Of a stretch of DNA of 18,158 bases, positions 13,853-18,158 are shown in pieces. The position numbers and the translations under genes were made by a program. Source of the stretch: Thermatribacter sp964570785 (GTDB taxonomy: Bacteria; Atribacterota; Atribacteria; Atribacterales; Thermatribacteraceae); assembly GCA_964570785.1 (NCBI GenBank), contig CAZMZG010000035.1, positions 1-18,158 on the forward strand, given 5' to 3'. How positions within the stretch are numbered: the first letter of the stretch is position 1; each line of letters starts with the position of its first letter. Under the pieces are notes generated by a model. It saw only the letters and a list, made by a program, of their open reading frames with translations. It had not been told where the DNA came from and ran no database searches.

Positions 13853-14828
13853 GAAAATAGCTTCTATAGAGAGTTCTCCACTTGTTTTTAAAGAAGTCGT
13901 TTTAAGAGGCATTCAAAGGGACGAAGTTCTGATAAAAGTCAGCGCCTGTGGAGTGTGCCACACCGATCTGCACATCGTGGAAGGAGAACTCCCGCCCCAC
14001 AAATTGCCTCTTATTCCCGGCCATCAAATAGTGGGAAAGGTGGTTGAAAAAGGAAAAAGAGTAAAAAACCTTGATGTGGGCCAGAGGGTAGGAGTGCCCT
14101 GGATAAACCAGGTATGCGGGAGGTGTCGTTTCTGCAGGCAAGACATGGAAAATCTCTGCGAAAATGCTCTTTTTACTGGCTACGACCTGGACGGGGGTTA
14201 TGCCGAGTTTGCAGTTTTCAAGGAAAGTGCGGTTTATCCGCTTCCTGATGGTTATGCTGATGAAGAGTTTACGCCACTTCTCTGCGGTGGGGTTATTGGT
14301 TATCGAGCCTACCGAAAAAGTGGTGTGAAAAGTGGAAACCTGCTGGGTCTCTTCGGATTTGGCTCTTCAGCACACTTAGTTGCCCAGATGGCGCTTTTTG
14401 AAGGTGTTCGGGTATTTGTTTTCACTCGCTCTCCAGAACACCAGGAACTTGCTCGGGAGCTTGGTGCTTCTTTTGTGGGTCGGGCTGAAGATGCACCACC
14501 TGAAAAGCTTGATGCGGCAATCATTTTTGCCCCGGTTGGTTATCTGGTAAAGATTGCTCTTGAGTACCTCCGCCCGGGAGGACGGGTGGTGACAGCAGGC
14601 ATTTATTCCACTCCGATTCCAGAAATTTCCTACCAGCTGATTTATGGGGAACGTTGCCTGCGGAGTGTGGCCAACAGCACCAGAAAAGACGTGCAGGAAC
14701 TTATCGAGTTTGCTAAAAAACTGAGATTCAGGACGCAAATTGAATTATTCCCGCTTGAGGAGGCCAACCGCGCACTTTTGCTGCTTAAAGAAAGCAAAAT
14801 CCGTGCTTCCGCGGTACTTAAGATTTAG
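13833..14828 (+). CDS. Zinc-dependent alcohol dehydrogenase (AdhP-like, MDR superfamily)
   Basis: The 331-residue protein has both zinc sites: catalytic C42 (CGVCHTD), H64 (PGHQ) and C151 (LLCGG), and structural C95, C98, C101 and C109. The nucleotide loop is GLFGFGSSAH, with GSSAH in place of GxGxxG, as in a subgroup of bacterial alcohol dehydrogenases. It oxidises or reduces an alcohol or polyol with NAD(P). I chose ATG 13833 (MRAMVLEKI), the canonical start, preceded by GAGGGTG; an in-frame start 39 bases upstream adds a non-homologous extension. It overlaps the epimerase gene by 20 bases. Its stop overlaps the convergent cblS stop by 4 bases, leaving no room for a terminator. Confidence 0.88.
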   Translation: MRAMVLEKIASIESSPLVFKEVVLRGIQRDEVLIKVSACGVCHTDLHIVEGELPPHKLPLIPGHQIVGKVVEKGKRVKNLDVGQRVGVPWINQVCGRCRFCRQDMENLCENALFTGYDLDGGYAEFAVFKESAVYPLPDGYADEEFTPLLCGGVIGYRAYRKSGVKSGNLLGLFGFGSSAHLVAQMALFEGVRVFVFTRSPEHQELARELGASFVGRAEDAPPEKLDAAIIFAPVGYLVKIALEYLRPGGRVVTAGIYSTPIPEISYQLIYGERCLRSVANSTRKDVQELIEFAKKLRFRTQIELFPLEEANRALLLLKESKIRASAVLKI

Positions 14829-15559
14829 GCTCTTCTGAGCGTTCCTACCCGAAAGAGCGGCTTTTTTATGATGGTGCTTATTTTTTCTTTTTCTTCCGGC
14901 GTGGTGAAAAGAACTGCAGTTGCAGGGCCACAGCTCTGATAAAGCGGCACCGGGAGGGTGCTTTCAAGGTGTATTTTGAGTCCGGTGTCTTGAAGGAGCG
15001 CGGTTAATTCCCAGAACACCCCTTTGGAGCCCACCGGGATAATGTCTCCACAATATGCGTTTTCTCGCAAAATGAGTATGTCGCGGGAATCAGCAATTTC
15101 ACCCTGCTTGGCAAGTACTTCTTTCCCCACAGCGGGCCTTCCCAGAAGAAACACGGAAAAGCCCTCACGGCTTTTTCCAAGAATGAGCGCATCCGGTTTT
15201 ACCGAGCCGATCACAGTCACTCCCAGACCGGTTTGATGAGTGGGAAAGTTTTTTTCTGAGGAGACTACGAAAGGAAGGGGGTCAAGGCTTGCAGCCTGAA
15301 GTTCCTCCTGAATGGCCGATAGCGCCTGCTCGATGAAAGGATAAGGTTCTGTGGAAAGAGTTAGCGAGAAAGCGATAGGGTTTCCTCCCAGGCTCAGAAT
15401 TTCAGAAAGGGCAACCCGGAAAGTATGCTTTGTGCAGGTTTCTATGTCCACCTTTAAAAGGTCTCCAGGTTTGGGGCCTATGCCCCCTAAGGAATCACAG
15501 GCGATTAACCTTAGCTCTTTTTCGCTTCCTTTTATAATCAGGACGTCACTTCTGCTCAT
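14825..15559 (-). CDS. cblS: Alpha-ribazole kinase, CblS-like (PurM/AIR-synthase superfamily)
   Basis: The 244-residue protein resembles the AIR synthase/ThiL (PurM-like) fold: LIACDSLGGIGPKPGDLLKV (residues 18-37), then VALSEILSLGGNP, a conserved NFPTHQTGLGVTVIGSV (104-120), and DIIPVGSKGVFWE near the C-terminus. The IACDS.GGIG and NFPT wording matches CblS, the kinase that makes alpha-ribazole phosphate in Listeria and Geobacillus, which allows the B12 lower-ligand nucleoside to be salvaged without CobT. Context supports this strongly: it sits in a cobalamin-riboswitch operon directly after an S component, with ATGA start/stop overlap (15556-15559). An unrelated PurM-like enzyme cannot be excluded from motifs alone. 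Confidence 0.78.
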   Translation of the reverse strand: MSRSDVLIIKGSEKELRLIACDSLGGIGPKPGDLLKVDIETCTKHTFRVALSEILSLGGNPIAFSLTLSTEPYPFIEQALSAIQEELQAASLDPLPFVVSSEKNFPTHQTGLGVTVIGSVKPDALILGKSREGFSVFLLGRPAVGKEVLAKQGEIADSRDILILRENAYCGDIIPVGSKGVFWELTALLQDTGLKIHLESTLPVPLYQSCGPATAVLFTTPEEKEKISTIIKKPLFRVGTLRRA

Positions 15560-16038
15560 CGCCTCTTGAGGACCTCAAAGATTAAGGAAGCAAGGATTAT
15601 ATTGACTGCTGAGGCCACAATCAGAGAAATTGCTATTCCTGTAAAGAATCCCCATCCAAAGACCGGAACGAGAGTCAGGGGAGCCAAAACACCGTTGAGA
15701 AGAACCCCGCAGATTATAGCCAGGATGCGATTTCTCCGGTAAAGGAGCCTGAAAAGTACACATGTCATTGCCATTTCACATGCAATAATAAGATGCACTG
15801 GTAAACCCAGGGGAAATCCAACGTTTAGTGAGGTCAGGATGTGGCCCAGGAAACCAATGGTTGCTCCTTCTGGATAGCCCAGAAGAAGTGCCCCCAAAAA
15901 GCCGGGAAGCGAATCGAAAGCAACTGTCCCGGTTGGTGAAGGTATTTTAAGGTAAGACCCCACTACTGAAAGGGCAATTAGTGTTCCCGCAACGGTCAGC
16001 CGAGCTGCTGTTGACTGAATGTAAGCTGATCTGGACAT
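15556..16038 (-). CDS. cblT: ECF transporter substrate-binding S component, CblT-like (predicted alpha-ribazole uptake)
   Basis: The 160-residue, six-span membrane protein has the length of ECF S components. Features include LTVAGTLIALSVVGSYLKIP near residues 14-33, FDSLPGFLGALLLGYPEGAT (the conserved helix region), LTSLNVGFPLGLPVHL, and LNGVLAPLTLVP. S components bind a vitamin or precursor and need the EcfA/A'/T energising module, which is not in this window. The order riboswitch, S component, CblS-like kinase is the published CblT-CblS arrangement, so alpha-ribazole or a close lower-ligand precursor is the likely substrate. Start: ATG with GAGGAGG about 8 bases upstream. It lies downstream of the riboswitch terminator, so its transcription is B12-controlled. 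Confidence 0.8.
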   Translation of the reverse strand: MSRSAYIQSTAARLTVAGTLIALSVVGSYLKIPSPTGTVAFDSLPGFLGALLLGYPEGATIGFLGHILTSLNVGFPLGLPVHLIIACEMAMTCVLFRLLYRRNRILAIICGVLLNGVLAPLTLVPVFGWGFFTGIAISLIVASAVNIILASLIFEVLKRR

Positions 16039-16070
16039 AATCCCAGCCTCCTCTGAATTTGTTGTTTATC

Positions 16071-16117
16071 TAAAAATAAAGTCCTCGACCCAAAGCGCAC
16101 TTTGAGCCGAGGACTTT
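16071..16117 (-). terminator. Riboswitch expression platform: intrinsic terminator with competing antiterminator
   Basis: On the minus strand an 18-bp stem (arms at 16100-16117 and 16078-16095, two G-U pairs, 4-base loop TGCG) is followed by ATTTTTA. The arm segment TCCTCG (16108-16113) can instead pair with CGAGGA at 16125-16130 just after the aptamer, a mutually exclusive antiterminator. This is a classic transcription-attenuation platform between aptamer and cblT. Confidence 0.85.
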
Positions 16118-16135
16118 GCCTTCATCCTCGCCTGT

Positions 16136-16305
16136 CCCTTTCGTGGCAGGTCTTCTGGCTTGAGGGCTTCAGCCTACTTGGTGCACCTTCCCGGCTTTTT
16201 CAGCCAGTGGCTTTTTGCACCTTTCGTTCCCTCTCACAGCGGCGGGTCCGCACCGGATTCGCACCGGTTTCCCTTTTCAGCTCTTTTGAGAGCAACCACG
16301 AAGGG
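16136..16305 (-). ncRNA. Cobalamin (B12) riboswitch aptamer
   Basis: Read on the minus strand, the closing P1 helix is CCCTTCGTGG (16296-16305) with CCACGAAAGGG (16136-16146). Inside are the hallmark motifs: AAAAGGGAAACCGG, GGTGCGAATCCGGTGCGG, ACCCGCCGCTGTGAG (the B12-box core, usually GCCACTGT), GCCGGGAAGG and AGCCAGAAGACCTGCC near the 3' end. These are the conserved blocks of the AdoCbl-binding riboswitch. It lies in the leader of cblT-cblS and should turn the operon off when cobalamin is abundant. Confidence 0.95.
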
Positions 16306-16332
16306 TTGAGCTAATATTTACCTGTTGACAGC

Positions 16333-16360
16333 ATAATAGCAAAAATTGGTTGATTTTCAA
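16333..16360 (-). promoter_or_regulatory. Predicted promoter of the riboswitch-cblT-cblS transcript
   Basis: On the minus strand TTGAAA (16355-16360) and TATTAT (16333-16338) are 16 bases apart. The start site would be near 16326, about 20 bases before the aptamer P1 helix. It overlaps the degenerate 3' tail of the HEPN remnant, so this control region postdates or ignores that gene. Confidence 0.55.
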
Positions 16361-16369
16361 GAGGTCAAC

Positions 16370-16669
16370 GCACCATGGAGAAGAAACCATCTTTTCGGCA
16401 ATTTCTACCACAAAACAAACATCTTACCGGGCTCTCTCTCCATCTTCCTGGGAATACTCCAGGGCGGGAATGAAGTCTATGTCCCCATAAAAAGCAAACT
16501 CTCTTTCTTTGCGGAGCCACTTGGAAATAGCAGCCAGCCTTTGGACTTCTCTTTACACCTCTTCAGGCAGGCGGTCTTGATACTCTATTAGCAACCAGCC
16601 CACATCGTGTTGTTTGGGGGGTTCCTCTTTGAATTTCTCTCGCAGCATTTGTTGGGCCTCCCTTTTCAT
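16370..16669 (-). pseudogene. HEPN-domain protein remnant with two in-frame stops
   Basis: One minus-strand frame from 16669 reads MKREAQQMLREKFKEEPPKQ, HDVGWLLIEYQDRLPEEV, stop, REVQRLAAISKWLRKEREFA, FYGDIDFIPALEYSQEDGERA, R, stop, DVCFVVEIAEKM. The stops are TAA at 16553-16555 and 16424-16426. Homology-like wording continues through both stops without a frame change. HDVG..L, LP..V, S..LRKERE.AFYGD.DFIP and EY are the recurring phrases of prokaryotic HEPN proteins, which are often RNases or toxins paired with MNT nucleotidyltransferases. The N-terminal helices of the domain and any MNT partner are missing. The first stop leaves 38 residues, so it cannot be functional as a full domain. Confidence 0.75.
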
Positions 16670-16728
16670 TGTAACGCTGGTTGGGGTTTTGGTGGTCGAT
16701 GCTTGTGCTGGGGCTTAGGATAAGCTGG

Positions 16729-16763
16729 CAAGGTTTTTTATCTCTGAAAAGATAAAAGCCTTG
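16729..16763. repeat. Interrupted inverted repeat upstream of the methyltransferase remnant
   Basis: CAAGG-tt-TTTTATCT (16729-16743) pairs with AGATAAAA-g-CCTTG (16750-16763), giving 13 bp with one small internal loop and a 6-base hairpin loop. No U-tract follows. It could be an operator or an old terminator; its position just before a ribosome-binding site (GGGGG at 16763-16767) favours a regulatory site of the former gene. Confidence 0.4.
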
Positions 16764-16776
16764 GGGGTTAAAGTTT

Positions 16777-16920
16777 GTGAGGGAAATAATTAAAGACTTT
16801 GTTCGGGTTACGGCTTCTGTTTTGCCACTTCAAGAGCCTATTTATGAGTTTGGGTCGCTACAGGTTGCAGGGCAAGAAGGCTTTGCTGACTTGCGTCCTT
16901 TCTTCCTCTTCAAAGGATGA
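16777..16920 (+). pseudogene. Truncated SAM-dependent methyltransferase, N-terminal 47 codons
   Basis: From GTG at 16777 (GGGGG upstream) the frame reads VREIIKDFVRVTASVLPLQE, PIYEFGSLQVAGQEGFADLR, PFFLFKG, then TGA at 16918-16920. The PIYEFGSLQV.GQEGFADLRP.F block is the typical start of class I SAM methyltransferases found in glycan clusters, where it continues into a YvGvD..GpGVD binding loop. That continuation is absent: after PFF the sequence changes into an unrelated tail in another frame. The remnant retains a start and a ribosome site but no cofactor-binding core. Confidence 0.6.
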
Positions 16921-17188
16921 CGTAACGCTGGTTTTGTATGAGGAGGGTGACGAGGAAGAAGTTTTGCAGAGAGTTTCTCGAGTGATTGAAGAGCTTGGTT
17001 TTGATCCTGAGAAAACGCCGGATATTCTCCTGGTTACTGCAAGGCTTGGTGAAAACGAACAGGCTTGTTTTGTCAAGGCAGTAGAAAGGGTGGTCTGGTT
17101 TCAGGATTTACCAGATTCTTGGAGAAGGTGGGTGATTTATTTGGGAAAAAGATTCGAGGACCTGAAGAAAGTTTCTGTAGAAACCTAA
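16910..17188 (+). pseudogene. C-terminal remnant of a probable glycosyltransferase
   Basis: One frame shifted from the methyltransferase remnant, 16910-17188 encodes SKDDVTLVLYEEGDEEEVLQ, RVSRVIEELGFDPEKTPDIL, then LVTARLGENEQACFVKAVER and VVWFQDLPDSWRRWVIYLGK with RFEDLKKVSVET. DDVTLVL, an i-helix with LGfDPe, PDILL and a helix ending in a hydrophobic strand resemble the nucleotide-binding half of GT-B-type glycosyltransferases in glycan loci. The resemblance is moderate. There is no proper start: the only upstream in-frame ATG (16799) runs through the methyltransferase remnant out of frame. A short expressed protein cannot be excluded. An inverted repeat TAACTAA/TTAGTTA (17186-17192, 17203-17209) sits at the stop. 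Confidence 0.45.
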
Positions 17189-17275
17189 CTAAGCAAATAA
17201 CATTAGTTAAAGTCAAGAAATAACCTCTAAAGTTTTTTGTTTGTTTGCCGATAATTTAAAGTGGAGGTTGAGAAG

Positions 17276-18158
17276 ATGGAGATGGAAGTTGAGAAAAGTT
17301 TTGATAAAGAACCTGTTGTGGGTGTTGATGAGAAGCTCAAAGAAGGCGAAGAAAGACTTTTAGGTGGAGATCTGGAAGGAGCCGAAAAGTGCTTTCAAGA
17401 GATGCTTGCAATTGATCCAAGGCATCCTTCCGCTCACAGTGGCTTGGGTATAGTAGCTTATCGCAAGGGGGATTTTAAGAAAGCCGAAAGGGCGTTCCAG
17501 CTGGCTGTGGAAGTTGACCCTCTTTATGCGGCTGCCTGGAACAACTTGGGAGCAGTGCTAATAGCTCGCCAGAGGTATTCAGAGGCGAAGGTTGCTCTTG
17601 AGAAGGCGCTTTTTCTTCAGCCTGACCTTGAAGACGCAGTAAATCAGCTTTTATGGCTTGAGGAAAAGATTTTTAACCCCGGCGGTAACTACCGTAGCGA
17701 AAACTATCCTTCTATAAGTTTGTGCATGATTGTAAAAAACGAGGAGAAAAACTTACCCCGTACTCTCTCGTCAGTTAGAGACATTGTTGATGAGATAGTC
17801 GTGGTGGATACAGGATCCAGCGACCGTACGGTGGAGATAGCACGTTCCTTTGGAGCAAAAGTGCATTTTTTTGAGTGGTGCGATGATTTTGCTGCTGCAA
17901 GAAACGAATCGCTAAAATATGCTACTAAAGACTGGATTCTGGTAATGGATGCAGATGAGGAAATTCAAGAAGAGGACCTTAAAAAGCTGAAACTTATTCT
18001 GCGGATTACCGACTATGCCGGCTTTGAGATCATGATTAAAAGCAACTGTTCTGTGCCAGGAAAAGAAGCGATAAACTACATGTCCCGGGTATTTCGCAAC
18101 CATCCTTCCATTCGATTTGAAAGCAAAATTCACGAAACTACCAGCAGCGCCATAATAA
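17276..18158 (+). CDS. TPR-containing glycosyltransferase family 2 protein (partial, runs off the window)
   Basis: The frame is open from ATG 17276 (GGAGG at 17263-17267, 8-base spacing) to the window end, 294 codons so far. Residues about 18-125 are three or so TPR units (GDLEGAEKCFQEMLAIDPRH, GDFKKAERAFQLAVEVDP, RYSEAKVALEKALFLQPD). From 146 a GT2 (GT-A fold) catalytic domain follows: ISLCMIVKNEEKNLPRTLSS, VVVDTGSSDRTVEIA, WCDDFAAARNESL and the DxD motif at D225/D227 (VMDADEE). It probably transfers a sugar from a nucleotide sugar onto a surface glycan or protein in the cytosol. TPR units are more often found after the GT2 domain, so the N-terminal position is somewhat unusual. An in-frame ATG at 17282 is an alternative start. 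Confidence 0.85.
   Translation, partial: MEMEVEKSFDKEPVVGVDEKLKEGEERLLGGDLEGAEKCFQEMLAIDPRHPSAHSGLGIVAYRKGDFKKAERAFQLAVEVDPLYAAAWNNLGAVLIARQRYSEAKVALEKALFLQPDLEDAVNQLLWLEEKIFNPGGNYRSENYPSISLCMIVKNEEKNLPRTLSSVRDIVDEIVVVDTGSSDRTVEIARSFGAKVHFFEWCDDFAAARNESLKYATKDWILVMDADEEIQEEDLKKLKLILRITDYAGFEIMIKSNCSVPGKEAINYMSRVFRNHPSIRFESKIHETTSSAII

Larger units (their letters stand above)
16671..16933 (+). repeat. 12-bp direct repeat flanking the methyltransferase remnant
   Basis: GTAACGCTGGTT is found exactly at 16671-16682 and 16922-16933. The copies are 251 bases apart. The first touches the broken 5' end of the HEPN remnant, and the second lies just after the methyltransferase/glycosyltransferase junction. 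Confidence 0.55.

Noticed and set aside
16102..16314. 70-codon plus-strand open frame over the riboswitch
   Set aside because: The bases are fully explained by the minus-strand B12 aptamer and terminator.
16346..16591. 81-codon plus-strand open frame opposite the HEPN remnant
   Set aside because: Its antisense strand shows clear HEPN wording in one frame, so the plus frame is a shadow. It also overlaps the cblT promoter.
16799..17188. Continuous 129-residue protein from ATG 16799
   Set aside because: Its first third is an out-of-frame reading of the methyltransferase remnant and the ATG has no ribosome site, so it is better read as two fused remnants.

Overview
This window looks like the chromosome of an anaerobic, diderm bacterium of moderate G+C. 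An LptF/LptG-type permease and periplasmic TPR lipoproteins argue for an LPS-bearing outer membrane. Actinobacterial-style LeuB, Bacteroidota-style XseA and a CUT1 sugar transporter without its own ATPase suggest a deep-branching lineage such as Atribacterota or a neighbouring thermophilic phylum. That placement is inference and is weak. No mobile element, CRISPR array, tRNA or rRNA was found.

Layout. (1) 1-65 holds the last codons of an upstream membrane protein, followed by rpiB (275-745) with its own promoter. (2) 845-1471 (minus) encodes an integral membrane protein of unknown role, divergent from (3) a compact six-gene operon at 1579-6536: LptF-like permease, secreted TPR protein, TPR lipoprotein, ECF sigma factor, a single-pass protein with an N-terminal cytoplasmic segment and an extracytoplasmic CBM48/AMPK-beta domain (candidate anti-sigma or sensor), and a secreted helical protein with a repeated Pro/Gly-rich tail. 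A strong hairpin terminator closes it. (4) 6584-7642 (minus) is an isolated leuB, divergent from (5) xseA-xseB (7718-9320). (6) 9498-14828 is a sugar operon: CUT1 solute-binding protein, two permeases, a GalE-type epimerase and a zinc alcohol dehydrogenase. It has a leader with a seven-codon mini-ORF, and a hairpin separates the binding protein from the permeases.

(7) 14825-16360 (minus) is the clearest system: promoter, cobalamin riboswitch, intrinsic terminator with a competing antiterminator, then an ECF S component (CblT-like) and a PurM-fold alpha-ribazole kinase (CblS-like). It reads as a B12-repressed module for salvaging the lower-ligand nucleoside alpha-ribazole.

(8) 16370-17188 is a graveyard of gene remnants: a HEPN-domain gene truncated at its 5' end with two in-frame TAA codons (minus), the first 47 codons of a methyltransferase (plus), and the tail of what looks like a glycosyltransferase out of frame with it. 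A 12-bp direct repeat lies near the junctions. (9) 17276 to the window end is an apparently intact but cut-off TPR + GT2 glycosyltransferase gene, so the remnants probably mark the worn edge of a surface-glycan locus.
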